A stretch of DNA of 64,000 bases from Planctomycetia bacterium (GCA_015075745.1 JABTTW010000002.1:1006453-1070452), one strand, 5' to 3'. Counted from the first letter of the stretch, positions 25,737-34,474 are shown. The notes: a model not told the origin generated them from the sequence alone. Numbers and translations are program-made.

Positions 25737-26909
25737 ATGAACGCTATGATTCTCGCTCAATCAAATGACCTGGGCCAATACATCTGGATGGGCGCCGGGT
25801 TTTTGGGGTTTGTACTCGTACTCGCCTTCGTGCTGGTGGTTCTCGCTTTTGGAAAGCTTTGGCTTCGGGCGCGATTCAGCGGCGCGCCGGTGAGCTTTGG
25901 CTCGCTGGTGGGTATGTTCATGCGGCGCGTCAACGCCTCGCTCATCGTGGACGCCCGAATATCCGCCACTCAGGCGGGCGTCATCGACTTGGCGACGCCG
26001 ACGATCGAAAGCATCTTTCTGGTTCGCCGAAACACAAATGACGTGCTGGCCTGCGTCACCGGCATCATCACCGCTCACAAAGCGGGACTGCCCATCACCA
26101 TCGACGAACTCCAGGCGCACTTGTTCGCCGGCGGAGATGTTGGCAAGGTCGTCACCGCCATGGTCGAAGCCAACCGGGCCCGAATTCACCTTGAGTTTGA
26201 CGCCGCCCGTGCCATTGATCTTGCCGGTCGCGACATACTCGACGCCATTCATACGTCGGTGAATCCCAAAGTCATCGACTGTCCCCTCGCGTCCCTGGGA
26301 CCGGATGCCCGGCTGGACGCGGTTGCCAAGGACGGCATTCGCCTGTTGATCAAGGCCCGCGTGACGATTCGGACGTGTCTGGAGCGACTCGTCGGCGGTG
26401 CGACGGAGGAGACGATCATCGCTCGCGTGGGGCAGGGCATCGTCAGTGCCGTCGGCTCGTCACCCACTTACAAGGATGTTCTGGAGAATCCCGACAATAT
26501 CTCACGAAAGGTCCTCTCCCAGGGACTGGACGCGGCGACCGCCTTCGAGATCGTCTCGGTCGACATCGCCGACGTCAGCGTGGCCGGTGTGACTGACAGG
26601 GCCAACGTCGGCGCCTTCCTCGATACGGAACGAGCCCTCGCTGACAAACAGCAACGGCAGGCCGAGGCCGAAGGAAAGCGCGCGATGGCCATTGCACGCG
26701 AGACGGAGATGAAGGCCCTCGTCGAGGAAAACAGGGCGAAGCTGGTCCTTGCCGAGGCGGAGGTGCCACTGGCAATCGCCGAGTCGTTCCGATCGGGCAA
26801 CCTCGGAATCATGGACTACTACCGGCTGCGAAACATCCAGGCCGACACCGGGATGAGGGATGCGATCGGTAAGGACGTCGGCGACAAGGGCGCCGGACCT
26901 AAACAGTAA
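25737..26909 (+). CDS. floA: Flotillin-like protein FloA (YqfA family)
   Basis: Flotillin-like scaffold that organises membrane microdomains. 390 aa, slightly longer than the ~330 of Bacillus FloA. One TM helix at about 20-43 (AGFLGFVLVLAFVLVVLAFGKL), then the SPFH-like part (RVNASLIVDARISATQAGVID; AAKAIDLAGRDI-like AARAIDLAGRDILDAI; KARVTIRTCLERLVGGA), and a charged coiled-coil (DKQQRQAEAEGKRAMAIARETEMKALVEENRAKL). AAGGAAG precedes the ATG by about 6 bases. Position after two nfeD genes matches the known nfeD-floA pairing. Confidence 0.93.
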   Translation: MNAMILAQSNDLGQYIWMGAGFLGFVLVLAFVLVVLAFGKLWLRARFSGAPVSFGSLVGMFMRRVNASLIVDARISATQAGVIDLATPTIESIFLVRRNTNDVLACVTGIITAHKAGLPITIDELQAHLFAGGDVGKVVTAMVEANRARIHLEFDAARAIDLAGRDILDAIHTSVNPKVIDCPLASLGPDARLDAVAKDGIRLLIKARVTIRTCLERLVGGATEETIIARVGQGIVSAVGSSPTYKDVLENPDNISRKVLSQGLDAATAFEIVSVDIADVSVAGVTDRANVGAFLDTERALADKQQRQAEAEGKRAMAIARETEMKALVEENRAKLVLAEAEVPLAIAESFRSGNLGIMDYYRLRNIQADTGMRDAIGKDVGDKGAGPKQ

Positions 26910-26936
26910 CAGAGTAGTCTGAGACACCTCGTAAGG

Positions 26937-27533
26937 ATGACAGACTTGTACCCTGGAGCGCTGACTGTGCTTTTGCTGGCCGACAAAGACATCACGTCGC
27001 TGATTGCCTTCGTGCTCTTTGCCGTAATCAGCGTTCTGGGCAACGCTCTTAAGAAAAGAGCCGAGGCAAAGCGTCAGGAGGCGAGGTCGTCCCCCGACGA
27101 GGAACACGACGAGATGCCCGAACTATTGAGCGCTGGACCGACATTCGACCATTCGGTCCCCAGTACACCACCCAGGCCTGTTCCGCCCCTTCCCGGGGAG
27201 CCACGTCCCGCTCGTCAGGTTCGGCGGCTCGATCAGCCGACGACAATGCCGAATGACGTTTACGATCTTGCAGTGGCACAGATCGCTCGGAAGGCCTCAC
27301 AGCCCTTTGCCCCCAAGACCTCATCGTCTGCCCGGACCCACCTCGACTTGGCGACCTCGGAAGCCCCTCGGGGTAATTCGTCGGAGCAGCCATTTTCAAC
27401 GCCCACAAGAGGTATCCGACGCCTAGATGCGCAAACGCTTCGCTCTGCGGTCGTTTGGTCAGAGATACTCAAGCCCCCTCTTGGCCTACGAGACCTGCCG
27501 ACCGGATGGCAGGGGGCAGACGAGCGGGAATAG
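26937..27533 (+). CDS. Small single-TM protein at the end of the floA operon
   Basis: 198 aa, unrecognised. One TM helix near residues 19-37 (ITSLIAFVLFAVISVLGNALKKRAEAKRQ) is followed by a long polar, Pro/Ser/Arg-rich, probably disordered tail with two similar segments (ARQVRRLDQPTTMP and TRGIRRLDAQTLRS). It follows floA by 27 bases on the same strand, so it is likely co-transcribed. The AAGG before the ATG is very close, so a GTG about ten codons further in could be the true start. A membrane-anchored accessory of the flotillin system is a guess from position. Confidence 0.6.
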   Translation: MTDLYPGALTVLLLADKDITSLIAFVLFAVISVLGNALKKRAEAKRQEARSSPDEEHDEMPELLSAGPTFDHSVPSTPPRPVPPLPGEPRPARQVRRLDQPTTMPNDVYDLAVAQIARKASQPFAPKTSSSARTHLDLATSEAPRGNSSEQPFSTPTRGIRRLDAQTLRSAVVWSEILKPPLGLRDLPTGWQGADERE

Positions 27534-27774
27534 CCATTCGCCATTTGGGGATTATCGCCCTTTGCTACCCACCGTCGAATCCATGTGATAAGTGCATATA
27601 CACACGCGATGACCTATATTCAGTGTTATTTGTCTTGTTATAACATGGGACGTATGACAGTTACCGATTTCTATTGAATAACTTTAATAGTGCTAAGTCA
27701 CTGTCTCAACGTAGCTTATGTGATCTCACGACGAAAATCTGATGTTCCGAGAAACATTTATCGTTAGCTGAAAT

Positions 27775-27802
27775 TTGCCTACTCGAATTTCTGTGCTATC
27801 TT
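27775..27802 (+). promoter_or_regulatory. Possible promoter of the sigma-factor gene
   Basis: TTGCCT (27775-27780), a 16-base spacer and TATCTT (27797-27802), at the downstream edge of the AT-rich stretch. It would give a leader of about 245 nt. Both boxes are imperfect, so confidence is modest. Confidence 0.4.
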
Positions 27803-27839
27803 CTACTTGTCCGCAGCAACCTTTGGCTCCCCCCGAAGA

Positions 27840-27899
27840 GTCGACCTACCGAACACGGGTCGACAGCTTGATAGATGGCTGAGAGCGAGCATCTATCGA
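27840..27899 (+). promoter_or_regulatory. Two consecutive hairpins in the sigma-factor leader
   Basis: GTCGACC (27840-27846) pairs with GGTCGAC (27858-27864), and TTGATAGATG (27868-27877, one wobble) pairs with CATCTATCGA (27890-27899). They are separated by three bases and lie inside the predicted leader, 150 nt before the ATG. No T run follows, so they are not terminators; an RNA regulatory element is possible. Confidence 0.4.
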
Positions 27900-28053
27900 G
27901 ACCCTGGAAGTAGAAAATTACCGTCTGCCCGATCCGACCGTCGGTGCGTCGTGTCATCCGGTACGTGGTACCGAGCGACCGTCCCCTGCCGGTAGAGGTC
28001 TGCCCTCGCGGCATTCGGTCCTTTGGCCCTTGGAGGCCGTGGGAGTCCGTCCA

Positions 28054-29043
28054 ATGTCAGCAGAATCCACTCACGTTGATCGTAAGCAAGCTCTCACCGT
28101 CTCGATGCGAGAGGTCTTTCAGCCCAGTGCACGGGGACCGGCGCCTGCGGTCCTGGCCCGATTCAGCCCGGAGGACCGCCTTCGGCTGCGTCGAATCATT
28201 GCCGAGCCGATTGAGTACATCGACCATGTGCTCTTTTCCAAGCCTGCGGCACTTCGCAAGGCATTCTCTGAATGTCCCGAGGTCCTCGACGCGACGCGCC
28301 AGTGGTGCAACGCCTCCGATACCTCCGCCATGCCCTCGGTCACACTTTCGACGGACAACGAAGTTCGCCTCTTCCTTCGTCTGAATCACGCCCGATTGCG
28401 GATGATCCAGATCCTCAAGGAATTCGTCGGCAAGCGATTGACCGCGAAGGTCGCCCATGAACTTCTGGGTTGGCATGCTCAGGCAATGGCGGCGAGATGC
28501 GAGATCGTTCAGGCCAACGTTCCGCTGGTCCTCGCCATGGCGAAGCGGACGCGGTTGGGCAGTGTCGATTACGCCGAACTCATCAGCGAGGGCAACATGG
28601 CCCTTCTGCGAAGCGTCGATAAGTTTGACTGCAGCCGCGGCTTTAAGTTCAGCACTTATGCCTGCCGAGCCATCCTAAAAAGCTTCAGCCGCGTGGCCAT
28701 GCGGTCGAGTCGCTATCGAAATCGCTTCCCGACCGAGTTTGATCCTTCGCTGGAGAAGAGCGATTTTCTCGATCAACAGAGGACGGAGGCGGAAGTCGGC
28801 TGCGTCGAAGATCTACGCAGCATTCTGGCCCGAAACCTGGCCGAACTGAACGAGGTGGAATCAAAGGTCATCAAGGCACGCTTCTCACTTTGTGCCGTGG
28901 AAGGCCTTCAGGGCGACGGCCCCAGGACGCTCGAGCAGGTCGGCATGCTGATCGGCGTGACCAAGGAGCGTGTCCGCCAGATTCAGAATCGTGCCCTCGA
29001 GAAGTTGCGGACTAAGCTCCAGGACGACTTCCTTGCGGCGTGA
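28054..29043 (+). CDS. Sigma-70 family RNA polymerase sigma factor, non-ECF
   Basis: 329 aa. The ATG at 28054 is chosen because GGGAG lies 8 bases before it. Region 2 is clear at about 148-215: IVQANVPLVLAMAKRTRLG, DYAELISEGNMALLRSVDKFDCSRGFKFSTYACRAILKSFSR. Region 4 is at about 265-325 with a helix-turn-helix (RTLEQVGMLIGVTKERVRQIQNRALEKLR). The usual TYAxWWIRQ segment reads TYACRAILKSF, so promoter melting may differ from RpoD. An N-terminal domain of about 130 residues has no match I know. An intrinsic terminator follows. It looks like an alternative sigma factor of the planctomycete kind. Confidence 0.85.
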   Translation: MSAESTHVDRKQALTVSMREVFQPSARGPAPAVLARFSPEDRLRLRRIIAEPIEYIDHVLFSKPAALRKAFSECPEVLDATRQWCNASDTSAMPSVTLSTDNEVRLFLRLNHARLRMIQILKEFVGKRLTAKVAHELLGWHAQAMAARCEIVQANVPLVLAMAKRTRLGSVDYAELISEGNMALLRSVDKFDCSRGFKFSTYACRAILKSFSRVAMRSSRYRNRFPTEFDPSLEKSDFLDQQRTEAEVGCVEDLRSILARNLAELNEVESKVIKARFSLCAVEGLQGDGPRTLEQVGMLIGVTKERVRQIQNRALEKLRTKLQDDFLAA

Positions 29044-29095
29044 TGCCGATAGTGCTTCCATGAGCCTTAACCGGCCGAACAAATGAGATTTGAAG

Positions 29096-29168
29096 ACGGC
29101 CGCGGGTGATTGCAGAATCGATCGGGGGATCCGATTCTTGATTTCACTCGCGGCCGTTTAGCGTTTTT
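29096..29168 (+). terminator. Intrinsic terminator after the sigma-factor gene
   Basis: ACGGCCGCGGGTGA (29096-29109) pairs with TCACTCGCGGCCGT (29144-29157) except for one mismatch; an inner AGAATCG/CGATTCT-like stem fills the loop. TTAGCGTTTTT follows. Confidence 0.8.
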
Positions 29169-29205
29169 ACCCGGGCCCATTATCAACGATGTCATCGCAC
29201 GGCCC

Positions 29206-29253
29206 AAAAAGCGATGATGGGCCGGACTCACAAGTGAGACCGACCCATCATCG
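29206..29253 (-). terminator. Long hairpin terminator of the ECF-operon side
   Basis: A 20 bp inverted repeat (29212-29231 with 29234-29253) has two mismatches and a 2-base loop; arms begin CGATGATGGG. Read on the minus strand it is followed by CTTTTT (29206-29210), so it ends transcription coming from the PDZ gene. Confidence 0.8.
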
Positions 29254-29318
29254 AGGGTGGAGTGGGAGTTTGAACGGGACGGCTCTCGCGCGTCCCGGTT
29301 GATTCTGATTAAGGTAGG

Positions 29319-30653
29319 CTACTGTTTGGAGCTCGTTTGCTCCTGGAACCGCTGATACTTTTCATACAGGTCAGGCCGTGAAGACTGCATCTCGGTCACG
29401 TTGTTGAATCGCTCAACCAGCTCGTCCTCACCGCTGCGAGTCGTCACCTTCACCATGCCGTTCGGCTCGATTTCGAACCGGGTCTGCGGCTTTCCAAATG
29501 CGAACGAGAATCCATGCAGGTCTTTAAGGTCCTTCAGGTGCTCATGGAGCAGCCCTTGAAAGTCAGCCGCGTTCGGGTCCATTTTGGAGAGGAACTTGAA
29601 GGCATGAGCACCAGCCTTGCCGTCCGGGCCAAAAAACATCGCGCAGCCGTTCTCATCGTTGAAGGAGAATCGCTTCGACAAGTCCGGCTCGGCCGCGGCA
29701 AATTCCTCCTGATTTGGATAAGTATTGGTGGTGGTCGTTGAGTTGCCGTCTTCCGTCTTTGTCCGCGTCACCGTGACCTGACCGTCGGCATCCGTGGAAA
29801 TGCGAATTTCCTCGCCTTCCGACTTCTGTACGAAAAGCCGGTTTTGCTGACCATCGCCGGGGCCGGGCACCATGATGTTGAAATCCAAGTCAGATACGTC
29901 TGGGATGGACTTCCAGAAGTCCGGGAGGTTTTGCGAATTAAACCCATTGAAAGTCCAATTGCCCTGGTCGTCCTTCTGCAACATGCCGCTTCGACCGAAA
30001 ACCCGGTCCTTCGCCAATTCCTCGACGGCTGACTCATATTTGAATTTCGGCATAGCATCGGCGGCCGGTCGGGCGCCAACGGTGAGGGTAAGTTGGATCT
30101 GCTGCGAGCCTCGCATAATCGTCAGGCTGTGCGACTGATTCGGCAGCCAGGACCGAACGACCTCTAAAAACGCACCGATGTCGCCCGCTGCCGACTGGCC
30201 GTCAAGTGCGGTGATCACGTCATATTGCTGAAGTCCCGCGACGTCGGCCGGAGAACCTTCGGCAACATTCAGGATCATCTGCCCCTTGTCATCGCCCAGT
30301 TTGAGATGAGCTGCAAGCGGCCTGGGAACCGGGCCAAACTGCACGCCGAGCCATGGGCCGCCCGCCGGAAGATCCGCCGCTTCGGGAGCGACCATTCGTA
30401 GTTTCATTCCCTGGTGCTGACCTGCGATCGGGTCTGCGGGCGCCGCAGCCACCCAGACTCCGGCATCTGCGCCGGTGGCGATTGCATTGCCGTTGAACTT
30501 AATAATGCGTGGGGCGCCGTCCCCGCCGTCGGCCGACGCCTGCGCCTCAATCACGACTTTCGTCGGTTGGACGCCGTCGGCAGGAGCGACGATATTGACC
30601 GCGGGCCAATAGAAGCCGGCAGTGAGCATCAAGATAGTCTGAATTGGCAACAT
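29319..30653 (-). CDS. Exported PDZ-domain protein
   Basis: 444 aa from the ATG at 30653, which has AAGGAG 10 bases upstream; the frame itself opens 96 bases earlier without support. An N-terminal hydrophobic stretch (LPIQTILMLTAGFYWPAVNIVAPADG) acts as a signal peptide or anchor. A PDZ-like domain follows at about 95-195 (GPWLGVQFGPV; LNVAEGSPADVAGLQQYDVITALDGQ). No protease domain accompanies it. The C-terminal half is polar and ends QEQTSSKQ. It lies 98 bases downstream of a putative anti-sigma factor and an ECF sigma factor, so a part in sensing envelope state is plausible. Specific role is unknown. Confidence 0.75.
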   Translation of the reverse strand: MLPIQTILMLTAGFYWPAVNIVAPADGVQPTKVVIEAQASADGGDGAPRIIKFNGNAIATGADAGVWVAAAPADPIAGQHQGMKLRMVAPEAADLPAGGPWLGVQFGPVPRPLAAHLKLGDDKGQMILNVAEGSPADVAGLQQYDVITALDGQSAAGDIGAFLEVVRSWLPNQSHSLTIMRGSQQIQLTLTVGARPAADAMPKFKYESAVEELAKDRVFGRSGMLQKDDQGNWTFNGFNSQNLPDFWKSIPDVSDLDFNIMVPGPGDGQQNRLFVQKSEGEEIRISTDADGQVTVTRTKTEDGNSTTTTNTYPNQEEFAAAEPDLSKRFSFNDENGCAMFFGPDGKAGAHAFKFLSKMDPNAADFQGLLHEHLKDLKDLHGFSFAFGKPQTRFEIEPNGMVKVTTRSGEDELVERFNNVTEMQSSRPDLYEKYQRFQEQTSSKQ

Positions 30654-30751
30654 GTCCTTACAACTCCTTTTCGCGAATCCGGTTCGTGGCTGACGAACAC
30701 CGTTGGCCGCAACAGCCGGATGCTCCTGAAGGCTCGCACTAGCCGGCACGA

Positions 30752-31342
30752 CTAAAAATCGCCGGATATAGGTATGATCCGAGTCGCCTCGGAATTCCGT
30801 TCAAAAATATAGATGACGTCCCGATTTTTCTGGTCCTTAGCCCGGACACCAATGACGTCCCTCAGGACATCCTGCTGCCGCCGCGACGGCTGATAGTTCA
30901 TGTTGCGATAGTCGACGAACTGCGGGGCAACATCGGTCGAAGATGGAGTTCCCATCGTTTGAGTGGGCGCCACACGGCCCTGATCGAGAGCAACCTGCCC
31001 GTCGCCCGTCCGACTCGCTCGCCACAAGTTGGGCAGGAATGACAAGGCGACGACGGCGGCCGCTGTCAGCACGGCGCCGGCAGCGGCGAGCCTGAAGCCG
31101 CCGGTGCGTCGTGGCGCGACCGCCGTCTTCGCATTTTGAGAATCCGCCCTCAGGGCCGCCGCAGCCAGACCATCGAGCCGCTCATAATCCGCCAACATCC
31201 TTCGCGCGGCAGGCGTATGAGCCAAAATTAACTCCAACTCGCGAGCATCTTCGAGATTCAGCTCGCCATCCAGGCGGCGGCAAATCAGGAGCTCAGCACG
31301 TTCGCTAACAGAGTCAGTGGAATTGTCGCGATGATCGTTCAT
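30752..31342 (-). CDS. Putative anti-sigma factor, single TM
   Basis: 196 aa. The N-terminal 60 residues (ELLICRRLDGELNLEDARELELILAHTPAARRMLADYERLD) look like the cytoplasmic helical domain of anti-sigma factors, without the HxxxCxxC zinc motif. A TM helix follows at about 84-105 (LAAAGAVLTAAAVVALSFLPNLW), then an extracytoplasmic tail. It starts 2 bases after the ECF sigma gene, the classic arrangement for a sigma/anti-sigma pair. Assignment rests on layout and topology more than on motifs. Confidence 0.72.
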   Translation of the reverse strand: MNDHRDNSTDSVSERAELLICRRLDGELNLEDARELELILAHTPAARRMLADYERLDGLAAAALRADSQNAKTAVAPRRTGGFRLAAAGAVLTAAAVVALSFLPNLWRASRTGDGQVALDQGRVAPTQTMGTPSSTDVAPQFVDYRNMNYQPSRRQQDVLRDVIGVRAKDQKNRDVIYIFERNSEATRIIPISGDF

Positions 31343-31344
31343 TC

Positions 31345-31980
31345 TCAGTTCACCTGCCCTCCAGCCTGTAAATCAGCGAGGGTCTCACGCAGCATCCTCC
31401 GTGCCCGGACCAATCGTGTCTCAACCGTGTCCACGGGCAAATTGAGGGCCTCGCCGATTCGGGCATAGCTCCATTCCTCAAGGTGTCGAAGCATGAATGG
31501 CTCGCGGTAGATCGTAGGCAGCCCTTTGATCGCATTGAGTATGCGACGTTCGTCCTCAGCACGGGCGATGCGAAGCGCCGGCTCTTCGGACTGCGTCGCG
31601 ACGTGCTCGCCATTGTCCGGGAGCGACGCCTGCCGCTTTCGCAGCCTGCTCGATTTCTGTCCGGCATCGATCGCGGCATTTCGGGCCAGCATGTACAACC
31701 AGCCTCGCCATCGGGCGATTTCCACCAGCGTGCCGATCTGCTCCCATACACGCATCCATATATGTTGGGCGATGTCGTCTGCATGGGGCGTGCTTCCGCA
31801 AGTGGTGTAAATAACGCTGCGAACCCACCGATCATTTCGTCGCACAAACGCATCGAGCGCGCTCCGCTCGCCACGCTGCGCAGCGGCGATCAGCGACTGA
31901 TCGACCTCTTCTGGGGTCCCTGCCGCAATCACGTCCACCTCTGACTTAATAGACGACGCTTGCAATGCCATTCCTGTCAT
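31345..31980 (-). CDS. ECF RNA polymerase sigma factor
   Basis: Group 4 (ECF) sigma factor. Region 2 is seen as ALDAFVRRNDRWVRSVIYTTCG, ADDIAQHIWMRVWEQIG and RWRGWLYMLARNAAIDAGQK; region 4 as LPTIYREPFMLRHLEEWSYARIGEALNLPVDTVETRLVRARRML. From ATG 31980 the product is 211 aa; a TTG at 32019 would add 13 residues, and neither start has a good ribosome site. The stop is 2 bases from the anti-sigma start, implying coupling. Transcription continues into the PDZ gene and ends at the 29206-29253 hairpin. Confidence 0.9.
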   Translation of the reverse strand: MTGMALQASSIKSEVDVIAAGTPEEVDQSLIAAAQRGERSALDAFVRRNDRWVRSVIYTTCGSTPHADDIAQHIWMRVWEQIGTLVEIARWRGWLYMLARNAAIDAGQKSSRLRKRQASLPDNGEHVATQSEEPALRIARAEDERRILNAIKGLPTIYREPFMLRHLEEWSYARIGEALNLPVDTVETRLVRARRMLRETLADLQAGGQVN

Positions 31981-32125
31981 GATTATCGCTGCGGGGCGGG
32001 GGCTGGTTCGCTCATCCAATGCCGGCAGAGGCCCAAAGCCCCATAACCACTTACTTGTCAGAGAATTATGTCAATTGCAATGTGCCGAGGATTTCGCGAA
32101 TTAGCGATATGGGATCGACCATGAA

Positions 32126-32514
32126 TCACGCCGGCTCTATAAGGTCAGCTTTGTTGCCATAGAGATCCACGAAGACCGCTACTTTCCCATAGGGCTCGTT
32201 TCGGGGTGGTTCTACAAACGTCACACGGCGATTGCACATCAGTCGGTAATCACGTTCGAAGTCATCCGTTTCTAGAAAGAGAAAAGCCTGGCCGCCGGTC
32301 TGGTTCCCGACACGCGCGGATTGTTCGGCATCGACAGCCCGCGCCATAAGGAACTCGGCCGATCCCTCGCCTGGCGGCGCAACTCGCACCCAGCGTTTCT
32401 CCTTGCCGTGGTCTGTATCTTCCAACAATTCGAAGCCCAGCTTGTCCGTGTAGAAGCGAATTGCTTCATCGACTGGCGAACCATTACGGCGATCATCGCA
32501 ATTCGCTGAGCCAC
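32126..32514 (-). pseudogene. VOC-family protein with an apparent frameshift
   Basis: Glyoxalase/VOC-fold dioxygenase-like gene broken in its first third. One frame from GTG 32514 gives the expected N-terminus MAQRIAMIAVMVRQS; the rest, DEAIRFYTDKLGFELLEDTDHGKEKRWVRVAPPG to VDLYGNKADLIEPA, is in another frame. The break is at 32470-32477, where one base appears missing compared with a continuous VOC start. A frame open upstream could begin at 32548 and avoid the break, but its N-terminus looks unrelated. It is either a decaying gene or a sequencing error. Substrate is unknown. Confidence 0.65.
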
Positions 32515-32569
32515 GATGAATGCGTCGAATCTCGATCTGGAATGTCACCCGCCACTATTCTGACAGGTG

Positions 32570-33514
32570 CTATTTGTCGGACATGACCTGGCCGTGAGTC
32601 TGGCCAGGGTATCTCAGTCTCGGGAGGTACTTCTCAATCTGTTCGCCATAGATGACCAGGGCCATCGTGATGATCGTCCAGGCAATCGCGGTAATCAGGA
32701 AGGGACGATCATTCACAAGGACATCCGTCGGTCCGGTTCGCTCTCCCAGCTCAATGACCGTCGCATATCGAAAAATAGCGTAAAAAACGATCGGCGTAGT
32801 GAACACGAGCGAGTGGAATGAAGTGCTGGGGTCGAGCGTGTAGAGAAGGAAAGTGATGACCGCGATACCACCGCTGGTCGCCAGGAGCTGCGTCAGCAGG
32901 CCCGGATTGTATCTTGCCAGCGTGGCCCGGTGCGCGGCCGCTTTTTCGCTTGTCTCCAACACGGCTAGTTCGCAGCGGCGCTTTCCGAAGCCGAGGAAAA
33001 GACACAGTGTGAAGGTGCAAATGATCAGCCACGCCGACACTTCCACGTCGATCGCCTGGGCGCCCGCCAGCGCCCGCATGACAAAACCCATCGCGATCAG
33101 GATGACGTCCAAGAGAACCTGGTACTTGCCCCATAATGTGTAGACCAGATTAAGGATTAGAAAACTAAGCGCCGTGATTGCGAAGCCACCGGGTAGTCTC
33201 AGGGACCAAGCCAGAGCGACGATGGCCAGCAAGACGGCGATCCCGCCCGCCATGGCAGGGGAAATCGCGCCGCTTGCGACGGGGCGACGTTTCTTCGTGG
33301 GGTGCAACGCATCCTCACGATAATCGCGCATATCGTTGAAGGCATAAACGGCGCCGGAGAGCAGGCAGAAAATCACAAATGCCGTGCCGCACAACAAAAT
33401 GGCCTCCGGCTCGCCTCGGCGAGCACCGAACACCAACGCCGCGAACAAGAAAATGTTCTTGATCCACTGGGCCGGTCGCAAGAGAAGTATGACAGCACTG
33501 AGCGTTCGGACCAT
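32570..33514 (-). CDS. UbiA-superfamily prenyltransferase, DPPR-synthase-like
   Basis: Polytopic prenyltransferase of 314 aa from ATG 33514, preceded by GGAG at 9 bases; a TTG 30 bases upstream is less likely. LLRPAQWIKNIFLFAALVFG and the Mg-prenyl-diphosphate motif NDMRDYREDALHPTKKRRP are closest in my memory to decaprenyl-phosphate phosphoribosyltransferases, which make polyprenyl-phospho-ribose, more than to the 4-hydroxybenzoate or MqnP types. About eight TM segments follow. It is on the opposite strand to the neighbouring ubiD cluster, so a quinone role should not be assumed from proximity. Confidence 0.82.
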   Translation of the reverse strand: MVRTLSAVILLLRPAQWIKNIFLFAALVFGARRGEPEAILLCGTAFVIFCLLSGAVYAFNDMRDYREDALHPTKKRRPVASGAISPAMAGGIAVLLAIVALAWSLRLPGGFAITALSFLILNLVYTLWGKYQVLLDVILIAMGFVMRALAGAQAIDVEVSAWLIICTFTLCLFLGFGKRRCELAVLETSEKAAAHRATLARYNPGLLTQLLATSGGIAVITFLLYTLDPSTSFHSLVFTTPIVFYAIFRYATVIELGERTGPTDVLVNDRPFLITAIAWTIITMALVIYGEQIEKYLPRLRYPGQTHGQVMSDK

Positions 33515-33619
33515 GAAAAAGGGCTCCAAAGCCTGATCGGACAATGTACGGTAAGTATCGACTGGGGAATCGTCAATCGACGGCCCGTTTAAGCGGAGAC
33601 GCGATTTGCTCAGGGGTGC

Positions 33620-34270
33620 TCAATCATCCGCCAAGGGGATTTCCTCAGTCTCTCCGACCTGGGGCGAGATGACGTGCGGCGCCGGCAATCGGAAATCGTG
33701 ATTCGCCGATGCGGGCGATGCAACCGGTGCCACATCGAAAATCCGGCGAGCGCGGATGCCCGAAACAACATGCCGTCCGGGGCGTGTTTTCGCGGGCCTT
33801 CGATCTTCGATGTTGAGCCTCTTGTCCAAGCTCGCGCCGATGAGGTACCGAAACTGGGACTGACGAATGCACCACTTTATCGTAAAGGCCACGCGGATCG
33901 GCTTGTCGCACATGTTTCGATATGAAACATAACCCTTCGTGCCGACGCTGATCGCCTTGTCATAGATGACCGAGAAACCTGCGAGTGATATGTCAACTAA
34001 CGGGCACTCGACCTGCATACTGCCGCCGCAATTCGCGTCTGGCTCAAGCAGCACCCAGACTCCCTCGATCGACTTTCTGGCTTCCTTGCGATGGCTGCGC
34101 ACCGCGCGGTCAGTGGGATCGGCGGTAATTCGCGATCCCTTTTCTTCGCGCAGGCTATCCTGGACCTCCAGCGTGGTTGCCCCGTTGTTGGGCTCCAGTG
34201 GGATGAGGCAATCATTGGGTGAGGAATTTTCCGTGCCATCGTCGCCGAGCCGGATCGGTTCCTCCGCCAT
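33620..34270 (-). CDS. PilZ-domain protein
   Basis: 216 aa from ATG 34270 (GGGGG upstream). A PilZ domain, a c-di-GMP receptor fold, spans about 60-150: RSHRKEARKSIEGVW contains the RxxxR-like basic motif and VDISLAGFSVIYD the DxSxxG motif. The N-terminal 55 residues are acidic and polar, and the C-terminal 60 are Pro/Arg-rich without a known domain. It diverges from ubiD. c-di-GMP binding is predicted from these motifs, and a downstream target is not visible. Confidence 0.78.
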   Translation of the reverse strand: MAEEPIRLGDDGTENSSPNDCLIPLEPNNGATTLEVQDSLREEKGSRITADPTDRAVRSHRKEARKSIEGVWVLLEPDANCGGSMQVECPLVDISLAGFSVIYDKAISVGTKGYVSYRNMCDKPIRVAFTIKWCIRQSQFRYLIGASLDKRLNIEDRRPAKTRPGRHVVSGIRARRIFDVAPVASPASANHDFRLPAPHVISPQVGETEEIPLADD

Positions 34271-34474
34271 TGTTTCACCCCCAATCGGTACGCAATCGCC
34301 ATCGAGACTCGACGGGTGCACAGCATCGGCTCATCGGTCCGAGCGGTTGCGGACTTCCGATTAGCCGCTTCAGGTCCGAAAATTAGTGAAAGTTCTGAAC
34401 ACTCCCCAAGGTACGTTCTGCGGATAACATTCAGCGACATTGGTGGGCAGTGGACAGCAGTGAAGGAGTTCGGC

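Larger units (their letters stand above)
27534..28053. other. AT-rich intergenic region before a sigma factor
   Basis: About 520 bp without a supported gene. From about 27580 to 27800 it is clearly more AT-rich than the rest of the window. A promoter-like pair and two hairpins (listed separately) point to a long 5' leader for the sigma-factor gene. Confidence 0.55.

Noticed and set aside
32570..33514. Calling the UbiA-family gene MqnP or 4-hydroxybenzoate prenyltransferase because ubiD, ubiE and ubiX are near
   Set aside because: It is on the other strand, and its RPAQWIKN and NDMRDYREDALHP blocks look more like DPPR synthase.
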